From: Spartinivicinus marinus
GTDB lineage: Bacteria > Pseudomonadota > Gammaproteobacteria > Pseudomonadales > Zooshikellaceae
Length of the DNA stretch: 64,000 nucleotides
Direction: 5' to 3'
Assembly (NCBI RefSeq): GCF_026309355.1
Contig: NZ_JAPJZK010000001.1
Location: 496,001-560,000, forward strand
Below are positions 17,269 to 25,911 of the stretch, piece by piece. The position numbers and the translations under genes are program-made. Positions within the stretch are counted from its first letter, which is position 1; every line of letters begins with the position of its first letter. Under the pieces are notes generated by a model. It made no database searches, was not told where the DNA came from, and saw only the letters and a program-made list of their open reading frames with translations.

Positions 17269-18468
17269 ATTTACACGGAGCAAATTAACTTCATTAAATA
17301 CTCATGATCCCAACCAGCAGAAAGCCTCTTATTTTTTATACCAATTTTATAAGTGTCATCTTGTTTAAGAATATTAAGGGCTATTTGCCTAATCCTAGAC
17401 ATGTTTTCTGCTGAATGACCTATACGAATTCGACTATCATCTTCCCTAAATGCAACATCCAAACTCCAATGTAGGCTGTTCTCAATTTGCCAATGATGTT
17501 GAATCATTTCACTGACAGCTTTTGCTGATAAGGGCTGGCTAGAAATATAATAGCGTTGTTCTTTTGATTTTTTGCCTTGCAAGGTACGTTCTGTCTCAAC
17601 CCTAATGACAGCAGCTAAATCGATCCACTCTGTTGCTATAGGTAGTTTAGCCACTGAGTGATAAACCCAGCAGCGTCGTATCTCATGACGGCCATGCTGT
17701 TCTTTTTCTGAAGAATGAAAGTCAATAGCTGGACGTTGATACACTTTGGCTTTTTTAGAATACAGTTGTTCTTGAATAGCAGAATATAAGCGACGCTGGT
17801 TATTTTTAACTGCCAACAAGTAATGAGCCCCTTTTTCACGAATTTTTTTAGCAATGGCTTTATGACACCCCATCGCATCTATTGATACAACAGCACCTTT
17901 AACCGCTATCGCTTCTAATAGTTCAGGAATGGCGGTAATTTCATTGGATTTTATATCAGTCTTAAGTTGACCTAACACTAACTTATTTTCTATTGACCAT
18001 GCATTAACCAAGTGAATAGCATTCTTCTTATCAGGTTCAGTAAATGATCGTCTAAGCGTTTTACCATCAATGGCTACCAACTTGCCAGGTAAGCTATCAG
18101 TGATTGACTGAACCCATTGGATGAAGCAGCTTTGAAACGATGTAGGGCAAAGGCGTGAGAAAAAACGACCAAAGGTATCATGAGAGGGTATTCCGTTGGG
18201 TAGCTCTAGAAAGCTCTTAAACCATGCTTCTTTGGCGTTACCAAATCGCTCAATAGCGACCCAGTCATCTGCCCCGCATAAAGCAGCACAAATCGTAATA
18301 GTAATAATATCAATGAGCTTATGACGACGACGGCGTTCCATTCGAGGATCATCTAACTGTTCAAAATGATCTAAAACTGTACTATTTTTTACCAATGTTG
18401 CACTCTATATCAGTTGCTTTTTATTCTATTATACTGATTTTGTTGTATTTTTATATGCAATTGCCCTG
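17251..18468. mobile_element. ISAs1-family insertion sequence at a rearrangement junction
   Basis: Ends CAGGGCAATCGCATATAAA (17251-17269) and, on the other strand, CAGGGCAATTGCATATAAA (to 18468): 18 of 19 positions match. Length 1218 bp. No target duplication: the left flank is tape measure T (ACCACCCAC), the right flank is the sheath gene of the other module in the opposite direction (GCGGGTTGTGCC). This is what recombination between two copies of the element would leave. Confidence 0.92.
17271..18395 (-). CDS. ISAs1 family transposase
   Basis: 374 aa, normal for ISAs1. N-terminal DDE_Tnp_1-associated part (LDHFEQLDDPRMERRRRHKL, DWVAIERFGNAKEAWFKSF), then the catalytic core with VAIDGKTLRRSF, VVSIDAMGCHKAIA and the ENSLHWSLDVAFREDDSRIR glutamate region. 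Appears intact and fills the element. Confidence 0.95.
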   Translation of the reverse strand: MVKNSTVLDHFEQLDDPRMERRRRHKLIDIITITICAALCGADDWVAIERFGNAKEAWFKSFLELPNGIPSHDTFGRFFSRLCPTSFQSCFIQWVQSITDSLPGKLVAIDGKTLRRSFTEPDKKNAIHLVNAWSIENKLVLGQLKTDIKSNEITAIPELLEAIAVKGAVVSIDAMGCHKAIAKKIREKGAHYLLAVKNNQRRLYSAIQEQLYSKKAKVYQRPAIDFHSSEKEQHGRHEIRRCWVYHSVAKLPIATEWIDLAAVIRVETERTLQGKKSKEQRYYISSQPLSAKAVSEMIQHHWQIENSLHWSLDVAFREDDSRIRIGHSAENMSRIRQIALNILKQDDTYKIGIKNKRLSAGWDHEYLMKLICSV

Positions 18469-19076
18469 GCGGGTTGTGCCGTTTCTTGTTTTAATGTGGT
18501 ATCAAATACGGTGACAGCTGGGTCTACTAAATACACCCTGGCAGAGCCAAATTTACCCCGGTATGTTTTAGCCGCCTCATCTGTCGTATTAGGGCCGTCA
18601 GCAATAATTATCGCCCGTAGTCGATCGGCAATGCCTAACAGTTCTTGTGTCACTGCCTCAATCTGGGTAAACCCTGGAACGATTAATAATTTCGGTTGCA
18701 CTTTAGCCACAGACTCAGCGCCGAGTAATGCATGCACCCCTTCATAATTACCAGTGTTTTCATTAACCCCACCAATAATCGCGGCTAGTTGGTCGTCAGG
18801 TTCCGCATGCTCTTCCACCCGAATCACGACGACCATCGCCCCAGCTTGGTCAAAAATCGCATCCAATGCAGCGGGTAAGGTGCCGGTTTTACCCAAGGGA
18901 GCGGCTTCTTTACGATTACCCGCAATTAATACCGGTTTATTAATAGGGAATTGTTCGGCTTTGGCTTCGGGTGCGGTCCCGACAATGCCAATCACACTGC
19001 TTCTAACAGTACGAATGGGACGGGGACCGCTGTCAATTTCAACGACCTCCACCCCATGGAGAAAATGTTCGGTCAT
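18429..19076 (-). pseudogene. Tail sheath protein FI, 3' truncated by ISAs1
   Basis: Starts at ATG 19076 with the same N-terminus as the intact sheath at 13171 (HGVEVVEIDSGPRPIRTVRS). Authentic sequence stops at nt 18469 after ...QETAQPA; the last residues (IAYKNTTKSV) are read from the IS. About half of a normal sheath remains, so the product cannot assemble. The downstream genes expected next (FII, E, T, U, X, D) are absent here. Confidence 0.92.
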
Positions 19077-19131
19077 GCTAATATCCTCATTTTCGGATTT
19101 AGGCTCAGCATGCCGTGTTTTAAAATGGGAA

Positions 19132-19143
19132 ATTAGGGGAAAA
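19132..19143 (-). promoter_or_regulatory. Candidate late-promoter element before the sheath gene
   Basis: Minus strand reads TTTTCCCCTAAT, 56 bases upstream of the sheath ATG and just after the fibre-partner stop codon. Same CCCCTAA core as the elements at 23420, 28363 and 38251; TAATTT could serve as the -10 hexamer. Confidence 0.45.
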
Positions 19144-19147
19144 GTTA

Positions 19148-19915
19148 TTAACGCTCTGTAGATCGCCGGCTTTCTCGATCCATGTTAGGTACTGGGTCCG
19201 TATCAAAAGGATTTTCGCCATGCATTGAAGGATAATAACCCCATAGTGGATTATCTCTATCAATGGGTACATAACCCGTCACTATCGCAGGCCAGAAAAA
19301 CAGTACTTCACCTGCTGGAGAATACACATAAGGGTGGGCATGAAAATACAAGCCCGGCTGACTATCATAATTTTCTCCGCATACACCCCACTCATGATTA
19401 ACACCATTGAGCCAGGTATGGCGAATATCACCAGAAATTAATTTTGCATAACTGCCTGTTGTGACAGGCACTGAACGGTTTGCAGGAATTATTGGCCAAA
19501 TAATGTTGCTGTTATGCTTCTCTTGATCATAGCCACTCCAAACCATTCTTAAAATACGAATCTTAGGCTGAAAAAACTGATGGCCTTTTAACCCCATACA
19601 CGTCAGAATTTCTTTTTCTTCGCTATCTCGCTTTTCCCAGTCAATACCCGTTTTAATTTCCCGGTATAGTGATACTTCAATAGAAAATGAGTTACTTTTA
19701 TCAAACCCATCTAACATCTTATCCACTAAATTACCGAACTGGTTTTTGGATTGCCGGTAAAAGGGCCTTTCTTTACGAGCCTCTAACATAAAAGCATTAA
19801 AACGATCTTCAGCAGCCTGCAGTTGCTGATTAATCTTATTGATTTTATTTTGCACGACTTCTGTTAGTTGATTGCTTGCCTGTACCGCATCCGCTAACCG
19901 TTGTTCAATAGTCAT
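19148..19915 (-). CDS. Putative distal tail fibre / receptor-binding partner (second copy)
   Basis: 255 aa. Start chosen at ATG 19915 (MTIEQRLADAVQ), matching the copy at 12353 and ten bases after the fibre stop; a longer in-frame start would overlap the fibre gene. N-terminal coiled coil, then the Trp/Gly/Tyr-rich C-terminal domain. Compared with the first copy, residues before about 110 and after about 155 are almost the same, while the patch between (FFQPKIRILRMVWSGYDQEK, SNIIWPIIPANR) differs. That is the pattern of a host-range determinant under mosaic exchange (inference). Confidence 0.6.
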   Translation of the reverse strand: MTIEQRLADAVQASNQLTEVVQNKINKINQQLQAAEDRFNAFMLEARKERPFYRQSKNQFGNLVDKMLDGFDKSNSFSIEVSLYREIKTGIDWEKRDSEEKEILTCMGLKGHQFFQPKIRILRMVWSGYDQEKHNSNIIWPIIPANRSVPVTTGSYAKLISGDIRHTWLNGVNHEWGVCGENYDSQPGLYFHAHPYVYSPAGEVLFFWPAIVTGYVPIDRDNPLWGYYPSMHGENPFDTDPVPNMDRESRRSTER

Positions 19916-19925
19916 TGTTTCCTCG

Positions 19926-20444
19926 CTATTTTTTGTGTTGATTAAATGAAAATAACAATTCCAGGTGGCGGCGCATTTGATCAATTTGCGCCTGACTCAA
20001 CATGGCGAACTGCTCTAAAAATAAGGCAATGGCAATATCTGCCCCTTGATCATTGACAGTAATGGCATCGGCAGGCATACCACTTAAGATAAAATCGGTA
20101 GAAAAAAAACAAGGCGCGCTCGCGGCTTTGTATTGCAATGGTTTATCCAACGACGACCACACGGCTAATAACGTACCGTCAGCTAAAAACAAACCAAACT
20201 CTTTAATCCAATACTCCTTTTCTCCATCCGCCACTGCACTTAAGGTGATGTATGACTCCCCTACCCGTTCGCTCTTAGAGATAGGCAGCCGCTGTCGTTC
20301 ACTTTGTAGCTTGATAAGTTTGGTGTGGGGAATATAGCGCCCATCTCCTAACCCTATCTCTGTAATAGTCGCCTGCAACCCATCATTACTGGCATTAAAT
20401 ACTGCCTGTAAGCCTGCATCAGTAATCACCGGATTAATCTGCAT
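19926..20444 (-). CDS. Short tail fibre protein (P2 gpH N-terminal domain, second copy)
   Basis: 172 aa, ATG 20444. Same domain as 11826-12356: MQINPVITDAGLQAVFNASN, LGDGRYIPHTKLIKLQ, EYWIKEFGLFLADGTLLAVWS, and identical from about ADIAIALFLEQFAML through RHLELLFSFNQ. Attaches the fibre apparatus to the baseplate. It lacks a long distal shaft, so it probably works with the downstream gene. Part of the V-W-J-I-fibre operon. Confidence 0.85.
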   Translation of the reverse strand: MQINPVITDAGLQAVFNASNDGLQATITEIGLGDGRYIPHTKLIKLQSERQRLPISKSERVGESYITLSAVADGEKEYWIKEFGLFLADGTLLAVWSSLDKPLQYKAASAPCFFSTDFILSGMPADAITVNDQGADIAIALFLEQFAMLSQAQIDQMRRHLELLFSFNQHKK

Positions 20445-20453
20445 AGAATTCTC

Positions 20454-21071
20454 CTAAACACGAATAATGGTCACGGGGCGCACTACAGCAGCTGTACCTA
20501 TACCTGCTGTTACGGGTTGTTCAATAACAGGCGCACAACTGGCCCGGAATATCGTTAAATTCCGTGCAGTACAAACCGCCGCGATACCTGTGTTAAATTT
20601 GGCACCCAAACGAAAATCAAAATGACTGCGGGTATTTTTAGTGCTTTCAATAGTGGTGCGAATTTGATTAATTAACGCTTTGTTTAAAATAATGCCTGGC
20701 GTATTTAAATTATCATTGGCATAAGCCGTTACCCGAAAGGTATAAGGCTCTCCCCCCATTTCAAACCATTCTTTAATTTCAGTGCGTACATGCAACGCGT
20801 CCAGCGCTTTTTTCACCGCACCAATGGTGCCTTTATGCTGGTGCACTTTAATTGAGTTTTTAATCACCTGGCGTTTCGTCTGTTCATCCCAGTGTTCGTC
20901 CCATTCGTCAACGGATAAGGTCCAGGCCAACCAGGGTAATAAAGGCAGTGGGCAGTGATCCGCTTGCCATAGGGTTTGGAAAGTAACGGGGGCTTCCCCG
21001 GCTCTTGCTGTCGCTTCCGATAAGGCTTTTTCTTGGGGGTTCGCATTGGGTGGCAGCAATGATTTATTCAT
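20454..21071 (-). CDS. Phage tail protein I (second copy)
   Basis: 205 aa. Start chosen at ATG 21071 (MNKSLLPPNANPQEKAL), which overlaps the end of J by eight bases; the longer in-frame start lies deeper inside J. Core LPWLAWTLSVDEWDEHWDEQ, HKGTIGAVKKALDALHVRTE and C-terminal PVTIIRV match the copy at 11206. Baseplate component. Intact. Confidence 0.9.
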   Translation of the reverse strand: MNKSLLPPNANPQEKALSEATARAGEAPVTFQTLWQADHCPLPLLPWLAWTLSVDEWDEHWDEQTKRQVIKNSIKVHQHKGTIGAVKKALDALHVRTEIKEWFEMGGEPYTFRVTAYANDNLNTPGIILNKALINQIRTTIESTKNTRSHFDFRLGAKFNTGIAAVCTARNLTIFRASCAPVIEQPVTAGIGTAAVVRPVTIIRV

Positions 21072-21954
21072 CTGCAGCCCCTTTGCTGATGACAATTTGG
21101 GTGCAATAAGCGGCTTGTGCTGGGGATACGTTAATATTTTGATTGGGGCTAATTAATTTAACGTTTTGCACTCCAGGGATATGCAACGCCGAATAAATTC
21201 CCGATAAGGTAATATCCAAGCCCAGTCGATGCTGATTGTTTACATAGTCATTAATCCGCTGGGTGGCTTCATCCGTCACCAAGGTAATATCCGGCCCAGT
21301 AAAATACGTCAGCTCGGCATTAATTTGGTAGTTAATAATTTCCGCCGGTTTGACGAATACCTGATCGGTTAATGGCCGAATATCCTCGTCATTTAATTGG
21401 GTTTCAACGGCTGTAATAATATCCTCAGAAGGAACGCCCTGCCCTTGGGTACTTAATACCGTAACCACTACTTGGCCTGGTGAAGGGCTTTCCACACTGA
21501 CATCTTTGACCAAGGCACTGGCACTTAACGCATGATATCGATAAGCGCCTTTAGGGCCTGCTGTGCTTAACCCTTCTAACGAATAAACAATCCGCTCCCG
21601 CAATCGATCATCACTTTCCCATTGGTCTTCAGTGGGCGGAATCGCATTAGGGTTACCTTTTTCAATGAGTAAACGATTGATACGAAACAAGGCGGCTAAG
21701 TGATCTAAGTCCTTGCCCCGAGCATAAGCCACCATCACCGCACGGGCAGCATCATTAATTCGCTGACGGAGTATTAATTCTCGGTAGGACACTACCTCTA
21801 GAATTTTATAGGCTGGGTCCGACTCCACTAAGGCAGTAAATTCACTATCCCGCTTTTTTAAATCCGTTAAAATCTCATCCAAAATGGCTTCATAATCCAG
21901 CGTCTCAACCACATCGGGTGCGGGTAATTGGGATAAATTAATGGCATTGGTCAT
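21064..21954 (-). CDS. Baseplate protein J (P2 gpJ-like)
   Basis: 296 aa, normal for P2 gpJ. N-terminal QLPAPDVVETLDYEAILDEI, middle LRQRINDAARAVMVAYARGK (about residue 78), LEGLSTAGPKGAYRYHALSA, LNDEDIRPLTDQVFV and C-terminal LGLDITLSGIYSALHIPGVQ. Forms the baseplate wedge with W. Its start overlaps the W stop (ATGA) and its end overlaps I. Complete, unlike the copy at 10505. Confidence 0.95.
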   Translation of the reverse strand: MTNAINLSQLPAPDVVETLDYEAILDEILTDLKKRDSEFTALVESDPAYKILEVVSYRELILRQRINDAARAVMVAYARGKDLDHLAALFRINRLLIEKGNPNAIPPTEDQWESDDRLRERIVYSLEGLSTAGPKGAYRYHALSASALVKDVSVESPSPGQVVVTVLSTQGQGVPSEDIITAVETQLNDEDIRPLTDQVFVKPAEIINYQINAELTYFTGPDITLVTDEATQRINDYVNNQHRLGLDITLSGIYSALHIPGVQNVKLISPNQNINVSPAQAAYCTQIVISKGAADE

Positions 21955-22286
21955 AGGATTAAGCCTTCCAACGTAATTAATTGGCCATCAGGGCGATATT
22001 CACCGCTGAGTGTCACGGTAACTTGTCCACCCCGAATGTCGTGTACTTGGATTTGCTCCAAACGAAACCGAGGTTCCCAGCGGTCTAACGCCTCAGCCGT
22101 AGCAGCATAAATATCAGTAATGGTTTCGGGATTAATCGGGGCATCAATCAGCTCAAATAACCGGCTACCATAGTCACGGCGCATGATTCGACTGCCAATG
22201 GGTGTGGTTAAAATATCCTGGATCGACTGTTTTAAATGGGCATGGCCCTTTAATCGTTTGCCTGTTACCCGATCAATGCCGTGCAT
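21951..22286 (-). CDS. Baseplate wedge protein W (gp25/lysozyme-like fold family)
   Basis: 111 aa, the usual size. Contains the family core HLKQSIQDILTTPIGSRIMR followed by RDYGSRLFELIDAPINPET, the hallmark of P2 gpW / T4 gp25. Overlaps V by one base and J by four, so the operon is translationally coupled. Baseplate wedge subunit that interacts with the sheath. Confidence 0.95.
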   Translation of the reverse strand: MHGIDRVTGKRLKGHAHLKQSIQDILTTPIGSRIMRRDYGSRLFELIDAPINPETITDIYAATAEALDRWEPRFRLEQIQVHDIRGGQVTVTLSGEYRPDGQLITLEGLIL

Positions 22287-22870
22287 TATTGTTTGGCTCC
22301 GGTAGGTACTGCGGTACCATGCCCTGGTACATCATGGCCGTGGCCGTTATAAATATCCCGGTCGCCTTGCATACTGCGAGTATGGTCAATGATGTCCTGG
22401 GTGGCCTTGATTTGCCCTTCCACATACACATCACCTTCAATAGACAGCCCTGAAGGACTTACAATGTGTACCGTTCCTGCCGTGGGTAATTGCACTACCA
22501 GCCGGCTAATCTCCCGGTCATATTCCACTATTGCCCCATCCGCATACATCACCCGATGGATACTGGGCCGTTGATCCAGAGCAGGAAATTTATTTTGATA
22601 AAGTGCAGGTAATACGACACCCAACGCCGGTTCACCCTGGGGGTTGAGAACCACTACCTGCTCGCCAATTTCCGGTGCCCAATAACTGACATCATTGGCT
22701 GCCCGGTGAGTAACCCAAGGGAGCCAACCCGTCACTAATTCAGCTGAGGTGGCTTGTACTAACGAACGCTCAAAATCCACATCAGACACAGTGGCAATTA
22801 ATACTAAATTCGCCAGCTGACGCTCCAACTCAGTCAAGCGAAACAACACGTCATCCGTTGAGTAAGTCAT
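22286..22870 (-). CDS. Baseplate assembly protein V (spike, P2 gpV-like)
   Basis: 194 aa from ATG 22870, chosen because of a perfect AGGAGG nine bases upstream; an upstream in-frame start adds 14 residues inside gp37 and lacks such a site. Typical order: RLTELERQLANLV, OB-fold region with GWLPWVTHRAANDVSYWAP then EIGEQVVVLNPQG, triple-helix stem, and a C-terminal GHGHDVPGHG region typical of spike tips that can hold a metal ion. Central membrane-piercing spike. Confidence 0.94.
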   Translation of the reverse strand: MTYSTDDVLFRLTELERQLANLVLIATVSDVDFERSLVQATSAELVTGWLPWVTHRAANDVSYWAPEIGEQVVVLNPQGEPALGVVLPALYQNKFPALDQRPSIHRVMYADGAIVEYDREISRLVVQLPTAGTVHIVSPSGLSIEGDVYVEGQIKATQDIIDHTRSMQGDRDIYNGHGHDVPGHGTAVPTGAKQ

Positions 22871-23387
22871 AGCGTTCCTCCTGGCCAAACTCGGATTCAT
22901 CATCAGCCACATATAAACGGGAAGGAATAACCTGGCTGGGCTGCCAGATGTTTTCCTTAAGGCGCATCACTTGATCCCAGGTAACTCCCCAAATAGCTAA
23001 GCCCTGCCGATCCGTTTGAGTACTGAATAAATTACTGGCTTTAATGCCACTGGCCGCTAATACACCCTCTACACCCCAGCGTTGTTCAGCAATTAACAGG
23101 CTTAGGGCTTCAATAATATTGATGGCCGCCTCATCCTTGGGTAATTTGCGACTGTCACTCACCATCACAAATGCTGCTAAACGCAGGCTCACATCCCACT
23201 GTTCGGTTTCTATCGACTTGAATTCCCAGGCTTCCATGAGTGCCACTTTGACGGCAGGTGTGTAGTTGGCGACCCTCTTTACCTCGCCCAAGTCAAACCG
23301 ACCTGCATGGGTGGAGACATCCTTTAAGTCGGGTAAATGACTGTGGATGGTTTGGGTAATGGCTGAGAGTAATTGATAGATTTGCAT
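22851..23387 (-). CDS. Mu gp37-like tail protein
   Basis: 178 aa, first gene of the baseplate transcript. Features LKDVSTHAGRFDLGEVKRVA, AALMEAW-like segment (VALMEAWEFKSIETEQWDV), AEQRWGVEGVLAASGIKASN and a WGVTWDQVMRL region, resembling the Mu gp37 group next to the head-tail joining genes. Role in Mu not firmly established; tail terminator or joining function is possible. Head of a late operon with a hairpin and CCCCTAAC element upstream. Ends 20 bases inside V. Confidence 0.7.
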   Translation of the reverse strand: MQIYQLLSAITQTIHSHLPDLKDVSTHAGRFDLGEVKRVANYTPAVKVALMEAWEFKSIETEQWDVSLRLAAFVMVSDSRKLPKDEAAINIIEALSLLIAEQRWGVEGVLAASGIKASNLFSTQTDRQGLAIWGVTWDQVMRLKENIWQPSQVIPSRLYVADDESEFGQEERYDLLNG

Positions 23388-23388
23388 G

Positions 23389-23413
23389 GCTCCTGTTATA
23401 GGAAAACAGGAGC
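23389..23413 (-). promoter_or_regulatory. Hairpin sequestering the gp37 ribosome-binding site
   Basis: Minus-strand GCTCCTGTT (23413-23405), seven-base loop, AACAGGAGC (23397-23389): a perfect 9-bp stem whose 3' arm contains the AGGAG Shine-Dalgarno and ends one base before the ATG at 23387. Confidence 0.7.
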
Positions 23414-23419
23414 GGTGAG

Positions 23420-23431
23420 GTTAGGGGAAAT
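23420..23431 (-). promoter_or_regulatory. Candidate late-promoter element before gp37
   Basis: Minus strand ATTTCCCCTAAC, shared exactly with 28363-28374 and 38251-38262. TAACCT could serve as the -10 hexamer; the transcript would then start just before the hairpin. Confidence 0.6.
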
Positions 23432-23630
23432 ACTGTTACTGAATACCTGACAATAATTCATTAAACTAATAATTGATGCCTTGCAATATATACTTGACTT
23501 ATTCAACCAGCAATATTTTTAAAAGTTACTATAAATAAAAGCTATTTCTTATTAGTGAATATAGCTTGATCACATTATATTTGCTATGGTACGCGCCTAT
23601 TTATATCAAACTCAATACGGAAACATTGAA

Positions 23631-24302
23631 GTGAAAGCGATAGTTACTGCTATTTTAGTTACTTTATTAGTTGGTTGCGCCTCCCAACCCCCTGTGCGTA
23701 AAATAGAGAATAATTATTTAACCTCATCGAGAAGCCCACATTTAACATTTAAAATCCCCAATAACTGGCAGCCAAGTGATAGCTATACCACAACAAAATT
23801 TCAAAAATATAATACAGGTGTTGGTCAAGGACTTTTTGGGAGTAATGTAACTACTGATTATTTTGAATTTATTGAAACTGAAAGCAATTCATCCAAAATA
23901 GATAAAATAATAAAAATAGATTTTATCTATGGAAAAGAATTCTCATTCGGAGATGGTTTTGCAAACAATGCATACCACTCACAAAAAAGAGAAAAACTTG
24001 CTGATGGTTACAACTATTATACAGGATACTTATTAACTGATGTTTATTTAGGTAAAGTCACCAACCCTAATATAAGTATTGACAATCCAATTTATGACAA
24101 GAAAAACCTAAAAAACTGTTACTTACTTAAAGTATTTAAACGAAGCCATACCAAAAGAAAGCATATTCTTGTTGTAAGAGTATATAAAGGTGGAGTTACC
24201 TGTGACAAAAATTTCAAAAACAATCACGCTGAAGTTATCAAAAAGTATGAATCTGAACTCAACGCTGTAGCTAATAGCATTGTACAAAGCTCAAGTAGTT
24301 AA
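23631..24302 (+). CDS. Prophage-borne lipoprotein (moron), first of a tandem pair
   Basis: 223 aa from GTG 23631, chosen because it places the lipobox LVGC at residues 13-16 of a normal signal peptide (VKAIVTAILVTLLVGC) and follows a CGGAAA site, like the second copy; an ATG at 23586 would add a non-signal-like stretch. Probable outer- or inner-membrane lipoprotein. The mature part contains SSRSPHLTFKIPNNWQ near the N-terminus and a YESELNAVANSIV end, both shared with the next gene. Strongly AT-rich and on the opposite strand to the late operon. Function unknown; surface lipoprotein morons often alter phage resistance or virulence. Confidence 0.75.
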   Translation: MKAIVTAILVTLLVGCASQPPVRKIENNYLTSSRSPHLTFKIPNNWQPSDSYTTTKFQKYNTGVGQGLFGSNVTTDYFEFIETESNSSKIDKIIKIDFIYGKEFSFGDGFANNAYHSQKREKLADGYNYYTGYLLTDVYLGKVTNPNISIDNPIYDKKNLKNCYLLKVFKRSHTKRKHILVVRVYKGGVTCDKNFKNNHAEVIKKYESELNAVANSIVQSSSS

Positions 24303-24362
24303 ACTAAGTCCTATACCAAACATACTGTTACTTTTTATATTTTAATACGGAGAATAATTAAA

Positions 24363-24995
24363 GTGAAAGCACTAGTTAGCCTTGTTTTAGTTAGTCTATT
24401 AGTTGGATGTGTAGCTCCTCCTGTCCGCAATATTCAAGATGGTTACTTTTTTTCTTCCAGAAGCCCTAGTCTTAAATTTAAAGTGCCTAGTAATTGGAAG
24501 CTTAATAAAACAGACTCCCAATCAGGCTATGAAGATTATACTAAAGGCGGTGAAAGTGGCGGTCATTTAGGTACAAATATTACTAGAGAGTATTTCCAGT
24601 TTATTGAAAATACAACTAACTCAAACCAGGCTAATAAAGTTATTGAAATCGTATTTAGTCGTCTTGAAGGACAATATGGCTACTTTCCTGCTAACTTTAC
24701 AAACACAAATTATCTAGCCCAAAAGAAAGAAGTGCTCGTTGATGGAAATAGATATAATACAGCCTATGGCTTTGGTAGAACAAATACTAACACTTACGGT
24801 CCAAAAAACTGTTACATAAAAAAAATGTTTCGTAGAGCTGTTGGAAACAAAAAAAATAGTATTCATATAGCTGTTTACAAAGTTGGCATATCATGCCAAT
24901 TAGATGTAAAAAATAACTACAATAAAATAATCAGCCAATATGAGTCAGAACTAAATGCAGTGGTAAACAATATTATCCTAAAGCCAAGCGTTTAA
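24363..24995 (+). CDS. Prophage-borne lipoprotein (moron), second of a tandem pair
   Basis: 210 aa, GTG 24363 after a CGGAGAA site. Lipobox LVGC at residues 13-16. Diverged paralogue of the preceding gene: FSSRSPSLKFKVPSNWKLN, then LGTNITREYFQFIENTTNS, Cys-containing YGPKNCYIKKMFRRA and a C-terminal YESELNAVVNNII. The two share the leader, a central ITREYF/VTTDYF block and one conserved Cys pair, so they arose by duplication. The stop codon overlaps the stop of the convergent head-joining gene by three bases. Confidence 0.78.
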   Translation: MKALVSLVLVSLLVGCVAPPVRNIQDGYFFSSRSPSLKFKVPSNWKLNKTDSQSGYEDYTKGGESGGHLGTNITREYFQFIENTTNSNQANKVIEIVFSRLEGQYGYFPANFTNTNYLAQKKEVLVDGNRYNTAYGFGRTNTNTYGPKNCYIKKMFRRAVGNKKNSIHIAVYKVGISCQLDVKNNYNKIISQYESELNAVVNNIILKPSV

Positions 24996-25498
24996 ACCAA
25001 ACTCTCCACCCAATCCACCAACACCTGCTCAATCTCGTCCTGGTTATCATCGGATAGCCCCATAAAAGGTCGAGCAGGTATGGTGACCTCTTTAGCAAAT
25101 ACGGTTTGGCTGCCTAATTGAAATGCGAGAAAACGACCATTTTTGGGCTTAATGATACCTCCGTACTGGTGTATAGCGGCATAAAGTAAATTGGTCTCCA
25201 CCGTAACATCATCAATACCCACCACATAATTAATGCTATCAAGTAAATGGCCTTCGCTTTGGAGTAAACCTTGATTACTATGCCGCGTGGTTGAATAGCC
25301 CGATGACCACTCAGGCCAGGGGGTACCATCCGGCGCGGTTTGTTCTTCTTCAATCCGCCGACGGATTTGGTCTTCCGCTAAGGCACCCAGCACATCGAGT
25401 ATTTCGCTATTATCTGTGCCCAGAACCTGCAAACGTTCAATAAGCTGGTTTAGCCGATCTATTCCCCGGAGATTAATATCTAAACCTGCGCCTGCCAT
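24992..25498 (-). CDS. Phage virion morphogenesis / tail completion protein (P2 gpS, Mu gpG-like)
   Basis: 168 aa. Family features: N-terminal helical NQLIERLQVL, EDQIRRRIEEEQTAPDGTPW then PEWSSGYSTTR, the GLLQSEGHLLDSI motif and AAIHQYGG with PARPFMGLSD near the C-terminus. Needed to join heads to tails in this family. One-base overlap with the upstream gp36-like gene. It converges with the lipoprotein pair, the two stops sharing TTAA. Confidence 0.92.
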   Translation of the reverse strand: MAGAGLDINLRGIDRLNQLIERLQVLGTDNSEILDVLGALAEDQIRRRIEEEQTAPDGTPWPEWSSGYSTTRHSNQGLLQSEGHLLDSINYVVGIDDVTVETNLLYAAIHQYGGIIKPKNGRFLAFQLGSQTVFAKEVTIPARPFMGLSDDNQDEIEQVLVDWVESLV

Positions 25499-25911
25499 TA
25501 AAATCCCTTAAGCGACTGACGACTAAACTGTCGTTTACTGGCAGAGAAGGAAATACCTGTTGAATTAGAGGTAGGCGCATCAATCATCAGTTTAACTTCA
25601 CCACTGGCAATTTTGGCCAAGGTTTTTTCTGCGTCTTCAAACCGCTTACGTCGTTCTTCGGATGCACCACCGCGATCTTCACCCAACCAATAAATGGCAA
25701 TATCCACACAAAGGCGAGTTAATAAAGCAGAGGGTGTTGATAATGGGAGGGTATAACGACCAGTGAGGTATAAATCAATATGAGCACTGGCATCCGCTAA
25801 GGCGTGCTCAATCGCCAAGTGATCCAACTGGTCGTCTTTATCACGGTCGGCAACAATATACAGGGCATCGTTACCATAGCGATCGATTATGGCTTGTTCA
25901 ATGGCGTACAC
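25498..25911 (-). CDS. Mu gp36-like protein (DUF1320), GTG start
   Basis: 137 aa from GTG 25911, which overlaps the previous stop as TAGTG; the TTG further upstream gives an unlikely N-terminal extension inside gp35. Recognisable core DRYGNDALYIVADRDKD, then ALADASAHIDLYLTGRYTLP and LLTRLCVDIAIYWL, typical of Mu gp36/DUF1320 head-to-tail connector proteins. Tightly packed in the head operon. Confidence 0.88.
   Translation of the reverse strand: MYAIEQAIIDRYGNDALYIVADRDKDDQLDHLAIEHALADASAHIDLYLTGRYTLPLSTPSALLTRLCVDIAIYWLGEDRGGASEERRKRFEDAEKTLAKIASGEVKLMIDAPTSNSTGISFSASKRQFSRQSLKGF

Noticed and set aside
12353..19915. Diversity-generating retroelement acting on the fibre partner
   Set aside because: The variable patch is suggestive, but there is no reverse transcriptase or template repeat in the window; ordinary recombination is enough.
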